Counted from the first letter of the stretch, positions 19,546 to 28,296 are shown. The stretch is 64,000 bases of DNA from Cryptosporangium phraense (GCF_006912135.1 NZ_VIRS01000001.1:310001-374000); one strand, 5' to 3'. The notes: generated by a model from the sequence alone, not told the origin. A program made the numbers and translations.

Positions 19546-20473
19546 AGCGTGTTTGAGAAGCCGGTCGCTCGTTGGGTGATGTGTGGCTCGTGGTGATCTG
19601 ACTAACGCCGAGTGGGACGTCTTGTCGGCGGTGTTGCCGCCGGCGAAGCCGGGCGGCCGCCCGCCGCGTCCGCGGCGGCAGGTCATTGACGGGATCCGGT
19701 GGCGGGTGAGGACCGGTGCTCCGTGGCGTGACCTGCCCGAACGCTACGGACCCTGGGAGACTGCGTATGGGCTCTTCCGGGACTGGCAGCGTGACGGGAC
19801 CTGGACACGGATCGTGTCCGATCTGCAGTCTCGGGCCCAGGCGCGGGGTCTGATCACCTGGGACGTGTCGGTTGACTCGACCGTGGTCCGGGCCCACCAG
19901 CACACCGCTGGCGCTCGTCAAGGGGCAGCGAACAGAAACAACCGCCGGGAGGGTGCACCGCAGAGCCCAACGACCATGGTCTGGGACGGTCACGCGGCGG
20001 GCTGAGCACCAAGATCCACCTCGCCGCCGAGGCCGGGCAACGGCCGCTGGCGCTGCTGATCACCGCCGGACAGGCCGGTGACGCCCCGCAATTCCAGCCG
20101 GTCCTGGACGCCATCCGGGTGCGCGGCCGGGCCGGACGGCCGCGCACCCGGCCGGCGCGGGTACTGGCCGACAAGGCCTACGGATCCCGCGCCAACCGCA
20201 GCTACCTGCGCCGACGCGGGATCCGCGCCACCCTTCCCGAACCGGCCGACCGGATCAGCCACCGCAAACGCCGCGGCCGCAATGGCGGCCGACCACCGGC
20301 CTTCGACCTTGAGACCTACAAGCAGCGTCATGCTGTCGAGTGCGGGATCAACCGCCTGAAGCGCTACCGCGGCGTGGCCACCCGATACGACAAACTCGCC
20401 GTCCGCTACCTGGCCACCCTCCTGATCGCCGCGATCAACCAATGGCTGCGCTGACCAGCAACCCAAACAGGCC
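19546..20473 (+). mobile_element. IS5-family (IS427-like) insertion sequence
   Basis: About 928 bp. Imperfect 16-bp terminal inverted repeats lie at 19546-19561 (agcgtgtttgagaagc) and 20458-20473 (complement ggcctgtttgggttgc). CTAG flanks both ends (19542-19545 and 20474-20477), consistent with the 3-4 bp target duplication at YTAR sites used by this group. It contains one transposase split over two frames. The right-hand CTAG includes the stop codon of the neighbouring TetR gene. Confidence 0.85.
19583..20454 (+). pseudogene. IS5-type DDE transposase, read through a -1 frameshift
   Basis: First frame (19583-20005): DUF4096-type N-terminal domain (LTNAEWDVLSAVLPPAKPGG, DGIRWRVRTGAPWRDLPERY) and the first catalytic Asp in [11 protein letters not shown]. 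Second frame, -1 relative to the first and ending at 20454: [15 protein letters not shown], the second catalytic Asp in VLADKAYGS and the Glu in [13 protein letters not shown]. The switch must occur between about 19915 and 19985, near CAAGGGGCAG. IS427-group elements often use programmed frameshifting, so this copy may be active; no canonical slippery heptamer is seen, so decay is also possible. Confidence 0.8.
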
Positions 20474-21127
20474 CTAGGCGGCTCCGACGTCCTCTTGGTC
20501 TTCGGCGGGGGTGAGCAGCGGGCGGAGGCCTCGGATGATGTTCGTGATACCGAACTCGAGCTCGGCCGACGGGTCGGCGGTGGCACCCAGCGGCGCCTGG
20601 CGACCCTTGCGCTGCACGAGCAGGAACCCCTGCGTGTAGACCGACAGTGTGAAGAACGCGTGCTGCGCGAGCGCGTCGGGCACGCCGGCGGCGGCGAGCG
20701 CGTCCAGCAGCTCCTGCTTCCGCGCCCACGACCGCGAGCCGGCGCCGTCGTCGTCGGCCGCGTCGATCTGGCGGACGATCAGGTCGCAGGCCAGGTCGTC
20801 GCCGGCCAGCAGGCGGTGGAAGTCGAGGAAGAAGTTCGCCAGCTGCGCTTCCCAGTCGTCGCCGCGCAGCGGCGGCATCCGCTCGTAGAACGAGCTCAGC
20901 GCGGCCTCGGTCATGGCCGCGACCAGCTCGCGCTTCGTGCGGAAGTACCAGTAGATGCTCGTGACCCCGACGTCGAGGTGCGCGGCGAGCTGCGGGATGC
21001 TCCACTGCTCGACCGGTACGTCGCGGTAGAACGCGAACGCTCCGGCGATGATGTCGGACGGGTTGATCGAGCCGCGGGGCCGGCGTGGGCGCGCCGGCTT
21101 CTCCGCTTTACCCGCTGGGGACGGCAT
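20474..21127 (-). CDS. TetR/AcrR family regulator ending at the IS element
   Basis: 217 residues. Helix-turn-helix WSIPQLAAHLDVGVTSIYWYFRTK lies at about 43-66 and a TetR C-terminal domain follows. The ATG at 21127 has a strong AGGAGG site. The stop codon TAG (20474-20476) lies within the CTAG duplicated by the IS insertion, so the protein appears intact. It is located 56 nt downstream of the thioesterase gene on the same strand and could regulate local acyl-CoA genes. Confidence 0.85.
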   Translation of the reverse strand: MPSPAGKAEKPARPRRPRGSINPSDIIAGAFAFYRDVPVEQWSIPQLAAHLDVGVTSIYWYFRTKRELVAAMTEAALSSFYERMPPLRGDDWEAQLANFFLDFHRLLAGDDLACDLIVRQIDAADDDGAGSRSWARKQELLDALAAAGVPDALAQHAFFTLSVYTQGFLLVQRKGRQAPLGATADPSAELEFGITNIIRGLRPLLTPAEDQEDVGAA

Positions 21128-21183
21128 CTGGGGACCTCCTCGCATCCGACCGGTAAAGACTACCGGAAGGTTCGCGGGGAGGG

Positions 21184-22113
21184 TCAGTGGCGCACCGCCT
21201 GGGACGTCTGCAGGATCGGGCGGCCGCTCGGCGTCCGGATCTCGGTGACGGCGTGGCCATGCGTGGGGCCGGCCGGCCCTCGCGGTCCGACGCGCCCGAT
21301 TGCGCCGCCTCCCTCGCCGACGAAGGCGATCGTGGACGCCAGGACGCCGACGGATCGGGCCTGGACGGATTCGGCCGGGTACGCGGTGCAGCCGGGGGGC
21401 ATCGTGGTGGCTGCGCCGAGGTAGGCGAGCAGCGCTCGGCGAGTGGTCGGGTCCAGCGGCGTTTCCGGCTGCTCGTCGGCCAGCAGTGCGGGTAACCCGC
21501 CCGGCACGATCCCGGCCGCCCGGATCTCCTCGACCGCCAGAAGCGCCAACCCACACCCCGCCGCCCGCGACGCCCGCACCCCGCCCGCGGCGCTGGGGGC
21601 ATCCGCCTCGGATTTCGCGTTCCGGGGAACGAGCATCACTACGGCTGAGCCGTGGAGGCGGCGGGGGCCCCGGGCCGAGTCACGCTGGGCCACGGTGAGC
21701 CGCAAGGTCAGATCCCCGGACGGCCCGGCCGCCAGCTCCTCCACCGCGATCCGCACCGACCGTCGCGCCGACGCGGCCACCCCCGCCGTCCACGACAGCA
21801 TCCGCACCGCTCGTCCCGGTGCACTCCGCTCGGCCGCGGTCACCAGCGCCGCGACGAGCTGTGCGCTCGGGAACTCGGGCCACTCCGGGTCGGCCGCCAT
21901 CGCCAGGAAGTCACCGGACCCGACCCGCCAGAGGTTCAGCGCGCGCACCAGCTGATCGACGCTCGGCGCCCGCCACCCCGCCCCCGCCCACACGGCCGCC
22001 CCCGCGGACGCCCCCGTCCGAACGCCTGCCCCCGCCCGAACGCCTGCCCCCGTCCGTATGCCTGCCCCCGCCCACGCAGCCTCAGGGCCGTCCACGAGAT
22101 GCAGAACGGTCAC
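21184..22113 (-). CDS. TesB-like double-hotdog acyl-CoA thioesterase
   Basis: 309 residues. Two hotdog halves are suggested by LVAALVTAAERSAPGRAVRMLSW in the first and by TEIRTPSGRPILQTSQAVRH at the C terminus, similar to TesB. It would hydrolyse acyl-CoA esters in the cytosol. Near the N terminus (about residues 13-40) a Gly/Ala/Arg repeat encoded by 18-bp DNA repeats precedes the conserved part. The GTG at 22113 follows AAGGAGGT. Assignment to the family is moderate; no catalytic residue is assigned. Confidence 0.65.
   Translation of the reverse strand: MTVLHLVDGPEAAWAGAGIRTGAGVRAGAGVRTGASAGAAVWAGAGWRAPSVDQLVRALNLWRVGSGDFLAMAADPEWPEFPSAQLVAALVTAAERSAPGRAVRMLSWTAGVAASARRSVRIAVEELAAGPSGDLTLRLTVAQRDSARGPRRLHGSAVVMLVPRNAKSEADAPSAAGGVRASRAAGCGLALLAVEEIRAAGIVPGGLPALLADEQPETPLDPTTRRALLAYLGAATTMPPGCTAYPAESVQARSVGVLASTIAFVGEGGGAIGRVGPRGPAGPTHGHAVTEIRTPSGRPILQTSQAVRH
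22010..22079. repeat. 18-bp tandem repeats inside the thioesterase gene
   Basis: Units gcccccgtccgaacgcct at 22010-22027, 22028-22045 and 22046-22063, then a partial unit to 22079; a further degenerate part precedes 22010. Translated on the minus strand they give six-residue repeats rich in Gly, Ala and Arg. Confidence 0.75.
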
Positions 22114-22221
22114 CGCGACCTCCTTGCCGATCGGCTTGTGGACGGCGTAATTTCCGCCGGAGTCCAGTCACTCATATGATTAGATGATCGTCAACATTTC
22201 AACGCATTAGATCGGGGCACC

Positions 22222-22734
22222 ATGGAGTGGGTCGATGTCGGTTTGCTGCTGATCCGGCTGAGCCTCGGCGTCACGCTCCTGATGCACGGCTGGAACCACT
22301 GGCACGGCGGCGGCAAGATCGCCGGCACCGCGGGCTGGTTCGAGGGCCTGGGCCTGCGGCCCGGCGTGATGCAGGCCTGGGCCAGCGTGGTGACCGAGCT
22401 GGCCGCGGGCGCGGGGCTGATCGTCGGCCTGCTGACGCCGCTGGCCTGCGCGGCGACGATCGGCGTGATGGCGGTGGCAGCGATCGTCGCCCACCGGCCG
22501 AACGGGTTCTTCGTCTTCCGCGACGGCTACGAGTACGTCGTGATGATCGCGGTCTTCTGCGCCGCGCTGGGAATCCTCGGCCCGGGCCGGATCTCGCTCG
22601 ACCACGCGCTCGACATCCAGATCACCGGTCTCGCCGGTCTTCTCGTCGCGGTCCTGGTCGGCCTGGGCGGCACCGCGCTACTCCTCGCCACCACCTGGCG
22701 CCCGAACAAGAAGAAGACCGAAGTCCCGTCGTGA
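22222..22734 (+). CDS. DoxX-family membrane protein
   Basis: 170 residues with four predicted membrane helices. The DoxX pattern is visible: LLLIRLSLGVTLLMHG in helix 1, the FEGLGLRPG loop, and NGFFVFRDGYEYV before helix 4. Members of the family are linked to redox and quinone functions in membranes, but roles vary. It precedes the acyl-CoA ligase gene by 81 nt with its own start. Confidence 0.85.
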   Translation: MEWVDVGLLLIRLSLGVTLLMHGWNHWHGGGKIAGTAGWFEGLGLRPGVMQAWASVVTELAAGAGLIVGLLTPLACAATIGVMAVAAIVAHRPNGFFVFRDGYEYVVMIAVFCAALGILGPGRISLDHALDIQITGLAGLLVAVLVGLGGTALLLATTWRPNKKKTEVPS

Positions 22735-22750
22735 CCCCCGCCGCAACACA

Positions 22751-22780
22751 TTGACATTTGTCTAACAAAGTACTTAGCGT
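22751..22780 (+). promoter_or_regulatory. Promoter candidate for the acyl-CoA ligase gene
   Basis: TTGACA at 22751-22756 and TAGCGT at 22775-22780 with an 18-nt spacer, 36 nt before the ligase start. CTAA and TTAG half-sites (22762-22765, 22774-22777) overlap the spacer and could be a repressor site. Confidence 0.5.
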
Positions 22781-22815
22781 CCAGTCGATCCGACGGACGT
22801 ATTGGCAGGAGCTCG

Positions 22816-24282
22816 ATGAACCTCCTCACCCTGCTCGACATGTCGCTCGCCGGGCACGGCGACCGCGTGCTTCTCGGCCCCAGCGAATCCGGCCTCACCC
22901 CGGTCGACCTGCAGCAACGCGCCCGGTCCGGCGCCCAGCACCTGGTGGCCGCGAACGCGGAGACCGTCGTCTACCTCGGCGAGAACGGCCTCGGGTTCCC
23001 GATCGCTCTGTTCGCCGCGGCCATCGCGAACGTGCCGTTCCTCCCGCTGAACTACCGGCTGGCCCGCGAGCAGCTCGTGGACGTCGTCGAGGCGCAGAAC
23101 CGCCCCTACGTGATCAGCGAGGACCCGTCGATCGCCGAGGGCGCGCACACCGTCGACGAGTGGCTGGCGCTGACGAAGGAGCCCGGCCCGGACGTCGCCC
23201 TGCCCGGCGAGCCCGACACCGACGCCGAAGCCGTGCTGTTGCTGACCAGCGGCACCACCGCGGCGCCGAAGAGCGCCGTGCTGCGCCACCGCCACCTGGC
23301 CGCGTACGTGCTCGACACGGTCGAGTTCAGCGGCGCGGCCCCGACCGACGCGGTCGTGGTCAGCGTGCCGCCGTACCACATCGCTGCGGTCGCGAACCTG
23401 CTGTCGAATCTCTACAGCGGACGACGGATCGTCTACCTCGACAAGTTCACCCCCGAGGGCTGGATCGACACGGTCGCCGAGCAGGGCGTCACGCACGCGA
23501 TGGTCGTGCCGACGATGCTCTCCCGGATCGTCGACGCGCTCGAGGCAGGCACCGACGCCCCCACGACGCTCCGTTCACTGAGTTACGGCGGGGCTCCGCT
23601 CGCGCCGTCGATCCTGCAGCGTGCGCTGGCCCTCCTCCCCGACGTCGGGTTTGTGAACGCGTACGGGCTCACCGAGACGTCGTCGTCGATCGCGGTGCTC
23701 GGCCCCGACGACCACCGGACCGCGGCGGCCAGCGACGACCCGGCCGTCCGGGCGCGGCTCGGGTCGGTCGGGCGGCCGCTGCCGAGCGTCGAAATTCAGA
23801 TCCGGAACGCCAGGGACGAGCCGGCCGCACCGGGCGAAGTCGGCGCGATCTTCGTCCGCGGGCCGCAGGTCGCGGGTGAGTACCGCCAGGGCGGCAGCCG
23901 GATGGACGCCGGGGGCTGGTTCCCGACCCGGGACGAGGGCTACCTGGACGCGGACGGCTTCCTGTTCGTCAAGGGGCGGTCCGACGACACGATCATCCGG
24001 GGCGGCGAGAACATCGCGCCGGCCGAGATCGAGGACGTGATCCAGCAGCTCCCGGGGGTGGCCGAGGCGGTCGTGGTCGGGATTCCGGACGAGGAGTGGG
24101 GCCAGCGGATCGGCGCGTTCATCATCCGGCGGCCGGGCGCCGATCTGAGCGAGGACGGGATCCGCGAGTACGTGCGCAGCGTCCTCCGCTCGTCGAAGAC
24201 GCCGGACGTGGTGACGTTCGTCGACGAACTCCCCCGCACGCCCACCGGCAAGATCCTCCGCCGACAACTGATCGCGAAGTAG
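22816..24282 (+). CDS. Acyl-CoA synthetase (AMP-forming, FadD-like)
   Basis: 488 residues, adenylate-forming superfamily. The P-loop-like motif is LLLTSGTTAAPKSA, the A5 region reads NAYGLTETSSS, the hinge region GYLDADGFLFVKGRSDD, and the catalytic Lys is in PTGKILRRQL. It activates a carboxylic acid to its CoA thioester using ATP. AGGAG precedes the ATG. It is convergent with the acyl-CoA dehydrogenase pair across a terminator; together they imply uptake and beta-oxidation of an unidentified acid. Confidence 0.92.
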   Translation: MNLLTLLDMSLAGHGDRVLLGPSESGLTPVDLQQRARSGAQHLVAANAETVVYLGENGLGFPIALFAAAIANVPFLPLNYRLAREQLVDVVEAQNRPYVISEDPSIAEGAHTVDEWLALTKEPGPDVALPGEPDTDAEAVLLLTSGTTAAPKSAVLRHRHLAAYVLDTVEFSGAAPTDAVVVSVPPYHIAAVANLLSNLYSGRRIVYLDKFTPEGWIDTVAEQGVTHAMVVPTMLSRIVDALEAGTDAPTTLRSLSYGGAPLAPSILQRALALLPDVGFVNAYGLTETSSSIAVLGPDDHRTAAASDDPAVRARLGSVGRPLPSVEIQIRNARDEPAAPGEVGAIFVRGPQVAGEYRQGGSRMDAGGWFPTRDEGYLDADGFLFVKGRSDDTIIRGGENIAPAEIEDVIQQLPGVAEAVVVGIPDEEWGQRIGAFIIRRPGADLSEDGIREYVRSVLRSSKTPDVVTFVDELPRTPTGKILRRQLIAK

Positions 24283-24287
24283 GCGCC

Positions 24288-24323
24288 GAGCGAACACGGA
24301 CCGGGCCCGGTCCGTGTTCGCTC
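24288..24323. terminator. Bidirectional terminator, perfect 36-bp palindrome
   Basis: 18-bp arms 24288-24305 and 24306-24323 are exact reverse complements, between the convergent ligase and acyl-CoA dehydrogenase genes. Confidence 0.85.
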
Positions 24324-24326
24324 CCT

Positions 24327-25547
24327 TTACGCCCGGCCCTGCTTGACGTCCTTGAACGGCACGTCCCGGTCGGCGGCGAACTCGCGGGGCATCCCGAGTA
24401 CCCGCTCGCTGATCACGTTGCGGGCCATCTCCGTGCTGCCGCCGCCCAAACTCCCGGCCTGCCGGTTCAGCGACAGCTCCCCGACCTCACCGGTCGCCCC
24501 GGTCACCGCCGCGCTCCCGGCGATGTCGACGCGGATGTCCGAGTCGCGCCAGTCCGTCTCCGCGTGCATCAACCGGGTCATCGACGCCGACGGGCCCGGC
24601 AGCGCGCCGGTCGTCAGCCCGATCGTGACCCGCCGGACCAGCGCCGACTGCACCAGATGGTTGGCCCGCGACTCCCCGATCAGCTCGCGCACGGCGACGT
24701 CGTCCAGCCGCCCGACCGACCGCGCCAGCCCGGCCAGCGACCGCGCGGCCGCGGCCGGGATGCCCCGCCCCCACCCGCTGACGTACGGCGAGCCGCCGCC
24801 CATCGACGTGCGCTCCCAGTACAGCTGCCGGGACGCCACCGCCCAGCCGCCGTTGACCTCGCCGACCACCGAGTCGGCGGGCAGCATCACGTCGTCGAAG
24901 AACTCCTCGCAGAACTCCGTCGAGCCGTTCACCTGCCGGATCCGCCGGATCGTGATGCCCGGGGTGTGCACCGGCACCAGGAACATCGTCAGGCCGGCGT
25001 GCTTCGGCACCGACCAGTCGGTGCGCACCAGGCAGAGCCCGTAGTCGGCCGCGTACGCGCCCGAGCTCCAGATCTTCGCGCCGTTCAGGATCCACACGTC
25101 GCCGTCCCGCTCGGCGCGGGTCGTCACCCCGGCCAGGTCGGAGCCGCCCCGGGGCTCGGACAGGAACTGCACCATCAGCTCGTCGCCCCGCAGGGCCCCG
25201 CCGATCCGGTCGCGCTTCTGCTGCTCGCTGCCCATGTCGAGCACGGTGGCGGCACAGATCGCCAGCGTCGGGACGTTGATCCGCAGCGGCATCTCGTAGC
25301 CCTGCGACTCGCGGTTGAACGCGTGCTGGTGCTCCGGCGTCAGGCCCAGGCCCCCGTACGCGGACGGGAACGCGATCCCCGCGAACCCGCCGTTCCACAG
25401 GATCTTCTGCAGTTCCTTCGTCCGGCTCCACGACGCGACGTCGTTCTCCGGGTCGTCCAGCGACGGATCCCGATCCTCGAGCCGGGGCATGTTCGCCGCG
25501 AGCCACTCCTTGGCCCGGATCCGGAACTCCTCCACCGAGCTGGTCAC
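24327..25547 (-). CDS. Acyl-CoA dehydrogenase, second subunit of a pair
   Basis: 406 residues with the full ACAD fold: N-terminal helical domain, FAD-contact loop (FLSEPRGGSDLAGVTTRAE), and C-terminal GSLGGGSTEMARNVISERVLGMPRE. The GTG at 25547 overlaps the stop of the upstream ACAD gene (GTGA), and GGGAGG precedes it; the frame is open further upstream but that is the neighbouring gene read out of frame. Adjacent unequal ACAD genes in actinobacteria often encode alpha2-beta2 enzymes for steroid or branched acyl-CoAs, as with ChsE1-ChsE2. Confidence 0.9.
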   Translation of the reverse strand: MTSSVEEFRIRAKEWLAANMPRLEDRDPSLDDPENDVASWSRTKELQKILWNGGFAGIAFPSAYGGLGLTPEHQHAFNRESQGYEMPLRINVPTLAICAATVLDMGSEQQKRDRIGGALRGDELMVQFLSEPRGGSDLAGVTTRAERDGDVWILNGAKIWSSGAYAADYGLCLVRTDWSVPKHAGLTMFLVPVHTPGITIRRIRQVNGSTEFCEEFFDDVMLPADSVVGEVNGGWAVASRQLYWERTSMGGGSPYVSGWGRGIPAAAARSLAGLARSVGRLDDVAVRELIGESRANHLVQSALVRRVTIGLTTGALPGPSASMTRLMHAETDWRDSDIRVDIAGSAAVTGATGEVGELSLNRQAGSLGGGSTEMARNVISERVLGMPREFAADRDVPFKDVKQGRA

Positions 25548-26668
25548 GCTGCCTCCCGCGAGATCACGATGTCGGCCAGAGCCCGCCGATGGTCCGACGG
25601 CGTCCCGTACAGGGCCCGGTTCACGGTCGCCCGGCGCAGGTAGAGATGGAGGTCGTGCTCCCAGGTGACGCCGATCCCGCCGTGCAGCTGGACGCAGTCC
25701 TGGATGATCGCCGTCGACTTCTCCCCGACGTACGCCCCGGCCGCCGCGACCAGCTCGGCCGCGTCGTCGGCACGGTTCTGCACCGCGGAACCGGCGTCCG
25801 AGACGATGCCGTGGATCGCCTCCGTCCACGTCTTCATGTCCGCGAAGCGGTGCTTGAGCGCCTGGTAGGACGCCAGCGGCCGGCCGAACGAGTACCGGTC
25901 GAACGCCCACGCGATCGTGAACTCCAGCACCCGGTCGACGGCGCCCGCCGTTTCGGCGGCCTGCAGCACCCCGGCGACCTGCTGCTGCCGCGCGACCGAC
26001 TCCCCCGCCTGCCCTACCGTCCCCACCACTGCGGACGCCGGGACAGTCACGTCGTCGAGCCGCACCGCACCGAACCGGCGGACGAGATCCAGTGACGTCG
26101 TCGGCTCCACGGTCACCGCGTCCCGGGGCACCAGGAACTGCGTGAGCCCCTCGGGCGCCGCCGCGGTCACCAGGAACAGGTCGGCCTGGTCGGCCGATTC
26201 CACCCGGTCCTTGACGCCCGAGAGCACCCAGCCGTCGCCGTCCGGGGTCGCGGTCACGCCGGGTGCCGACGGCGCCCACCCGCCCCCGGGCTCGTACACC
26301 GCCCAGGTCGCGACGGCCTCACCGGCCAGCAGGCTCCCGACGGAATCGTCGTGCCCACCGGCGTCCACCAAGGCCGACAGCACGACGTTCACCGGGAGCA
26401 GGGGGCCGGGCGAGACGAGCCGGCCCATCTCCTCGGCGACGATCAGCAGGTCGAGGAGGCCGGCGTCGGAGACGCTGCCGCCGCCCTGGTCCTCCGGGAC
26501 CAGCAGCGCGGTCCAGCCGAGCTCGGCGCCGCGGGCCCACCAGGCCCGGTCGAAGCTCTCCGGGCCGGTCGAGAGCTCGCGCACCTTCTCGAGGGACACC
26601 TCGGATTCGAGGAACTTCCTGGTCGTCTCCCGGAAGAGTTTCTGGTCCGGGGTGAGGTCAAAATCCAT
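25544..26668 (-). CDS. Acyl-CoA dehydrogenase, first subunit of a pair
   Basis: 374 residues, shorter than its partner. N terminus MDFDLTPDQKLFRETTRKFL, middle domain weakly conserved, C-terminal VQLHGGIGVTWEHDLHLYLRR as in the FadE subunits of heteromeric ACADs. Stop and next start overlap by 4 nt, which favours equimolar synthesis. It would form a flavoprotein with its partner and pass electrons to ETF. A promoter with TTGACG and TAATTT lies upstream. Confidence 0.9.
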   Translation of the reverse strand: MDFDLTPDQKLFRETTRKFLESEVSLEKVRELSTGPESFDRAWWARGAELGWTALLVPEDQGGGSVSDAGLLDLLIVAEEMGRLVSPGPLLPVNVVLSALVDAGGHDDSVGSLLAGEAVATWAVYEPGGGWAPSAPGVTATPDGDGWVLSGVKDRVESADQADLFLVTAAAPEGLTQFLVPRDAVTVEPTTSLDLVRRFGAVRLDDVTVPASAVVGTVGQAGESVARQQQVAGVLQAAETAGAVDRVLEFTIAWAFDRYSFGRPLASYQALKHRFADMKTWTEAIHGIVSDAGSAVQNRADDAAELVAAAGAYVGEKSTAIIQDCVQLHGGIGVTWEHDLHLYLRRATVNRALYGTPSDHRRALADIVISREAA

Positions 26669-26720
26669 GAAACTCCTCCGGGGAAGGCCCGTCGGCTCCC
26701 TCTATGCTTTGACAGTTCTG

Positions 26721-26749
26721 AAATTATGCAGCAGTCCGGCCCGCGTCAA
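26721..26749 (-). promoter_or_regulatory. Promoter candidate for the acyl-CoA dehydrogenase pair
   Basis: On the minus strand TTGACG (26749-26744) and TAATTT (26726-26721) are spaced by 17 nt, about 53 nt upstream of the ACAD start and in the divergent region with the MoxR gene. Confidence 0.5.
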
Positions 26750-26764
26750 GCGTCGAGGAGCACC

Positions 26765-27634
26765 GTGGAACCGTCGTCACCCTTCACCTCCGCGCAGGAC
26801 GTCGCCACCCGCTTACGGGCGGTCGACTACCTCCCCGACGACCGCATCGCCGGCACCGTCCACCTGGCCGCCCGGATGGCGAAGCCGGTGCTGGTCGAGG
26901 GTCCGGCCGGCACCGGCAAGACCGAGCTCGCGAAGTCGGTGGCGCGCACGCTCGGCGCCCGGCTGATCCGGCTGCAGTGCTACGAGGGCCTGGACGAGGC
27001 CAAGGCGCTCTACGAGTGGGACTTCCGCAAGCAGCTGCTGCGCATCCAGGCCGCCGGCGGCAGCTGGGACGACCTGCAGAGCGACCTGTTCGCCGAGGAG
27101 TTCCTGCTGGCCCGCCCACTGCTGGCCGCGATCAGGGCGCCGGAGCAGGTCGTGCTGCTGGTCGACGAGGTGGACCGGCTCGAGGTCGAGACCGAGGCGC
27201 TGCTGCTGGAGGTGCTGTCGGACTACCAGGTCTCGGTTCCCGAACTCGGCACGATCACCGCGTCGACCGCGCCGCTGGTGTTCCTGACCTCGAACGCGAG
27301 CCGCGAGCTGTCCGAGGCGCTCAAGCGCCGCTGCCTGTTCCTCCACCTCGACTACCCGGCCCCGGAGCGCGAGCGGGAGATCGTGCTGGCCCGGGTGCCC
27401 GGCATCTCCGAGCGGCTGGCCGGGCAGGTCGCCGACGTCGTCCGGTCGCTGCGGGCGATGGACCTGAAGAAGCGGCCGTCGGTGTCCGAGACCCTCGACT
27501 GGGCCCGCGCGCTGGTCCTCCTCCTGGAGGACGACGTCACCGATACGACCGTGCGGAACTACTTGCACGTGCTACTGAAGAACCAGAGCGACATCGTCAA
27601 GGCCACCGAAGCGTTCTCAGGGGTGTCCGCGTGA
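26765..27634 (+). CDS. MoxR-family AAA+ ATPase
   Basis: 289 residues. Walker A EGPAGTGKTELAK near residues 45-58, Walker B VVLLVDEVDR near 128-137, sensor 1 in FLTSNASRELSEALKRRC. The GTG at 26765 follows GAGGAG. MoxR ATPases act with VWA-domain proteins as chaperones that insert cofactors or remodel enzyme complexes. Here the VWA gene is two genes downstream, with all starts and stops touching. Its client is unknown. Confidence 0.92.
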   Translation: MEPSSPFTSAQDVATRLRAVDYLPDDRIAGTVHLAARMAKPVLVEGPAGTGKTELAKSVARTLGARLIRLQCYEGLDEAKALYEWDFRKQLLRIQAAGGSWDDLQSDLFAEEFLLARPLLAAIRAPEQVVLLVDEVDRLEVETEALLLEVLSDYQVSVPELGTITASTAPLVFLTSNASRELSEALKRRCLFLHLDYPAPEREREIVLARVPGISERLAGQVADVVRSLRAMDLKKRPSVSETLDWARALVLLLEDDVTDTTVRNYLHVLLKNQSDIVKATEAFSGVSA

Positions 27635-28296
27635 CTGTTCTGCTGGTGCACGGGGCCGGGTCCACCGTCGATCACAACTTCCGCCGGCCGGGCTGGATCG
27701 ACCTGCTCGAGGCCTCCGGCCGCGCCGTCGTCGGCTACGACCTGCCGGGCCACGGCGACGGGATCCCGCCGGCGTTGCCCGACGGCGGGGCGATCGTCGA
27801 CGACCTGCTCGCCCGGCTCTCCGGGCCGGTGGACGCGGTGGGGTTCTCGGCCGGTGCGCAGTTGCTGGCCGGGGCGGCGTCGCGGGACCCGGCGCGGTTC
27901 TCGACGCTGGTGCTGCTCGGCGTCGGGAACGGGGTCCTGCACCCGAATCCGGCCGGGCCGTTGCAGCTGGCCGCGGCGATCGCCGACGAGGACGACACGA
28001 ACACCACCGGGCGGCTGTTCCGCCGGATGGCCCGCTCGGCCGGGAACGACATCGACGGCGTCCGCCGGTATCTGCAGATCCCCAAGCCTCCGGTCGACCC
28101 GGAGCGGTTGGCCAAGGTCGACGCTCCGGTGCTGGTCGTGGTCGGTGACCGCGACTTCAACGCCCCGGCCGACGAGTTGGCCGCGGCCTTTCCGCGCGGT
28201 GAGCTGACCGTGGTTCCCGGGGCCGACCACTTCGGGCTGGCGTCGGACGTGCGGTGCCTGGACGCGGTGCTGAGCTTCCTCGATCGGCGGGGCTGA
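27631..28296 (+). CDS. Alpha/beta hydrolase within the MoxR-VWA operon
   Basis: 221 residues. Typical features: LLVHGAGST oxyanion loop, nucleophile elbow GFSAGAQ, an acid in VVGDRDF and catalytic His in PGADHFG. The GTG overlaps the MoxR stop (GTGA). The VWA gene begins at the base after its stop. Substrate unknown; an ester or thioester is likely from the family. Confidence 0.88.
   Translation: MTVLLVHGAGSTVDHNFRRPGWIDLLEASGRAVVGYDLPGHGDGIPPALPDGGAIVDDLLARLSGPVDAVGFSAGAQLLAGAASRDPARFSTLVLLGVGNGVLHPNPAGPLQLAAAIADEDDTNTTGRLFRRMARSAGNDIDGVRRYLQIPKPPVDPERLAKVDAPVLVVVGDRDFNAPADELAAAFPRGELTVVPGADHFGLASDVRCLDAVLSFLDRRG

Noticed and set aside
19583-20005. Short transposase-like gene as an independent protein
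   Set aside because: The second half continues in the -1 frame to 20454 with the remaining catalytic residues, so it is one frameshifted transposase.
24327-26279. Apparent 650-residue fusion of acyl-CoA dehydrogenase with an upstream domain
   Set aside because: The upstream half is the neighbouring ACAD gene read in the wrong frame; a GTG with a ribosome site at 25547 is the true start.
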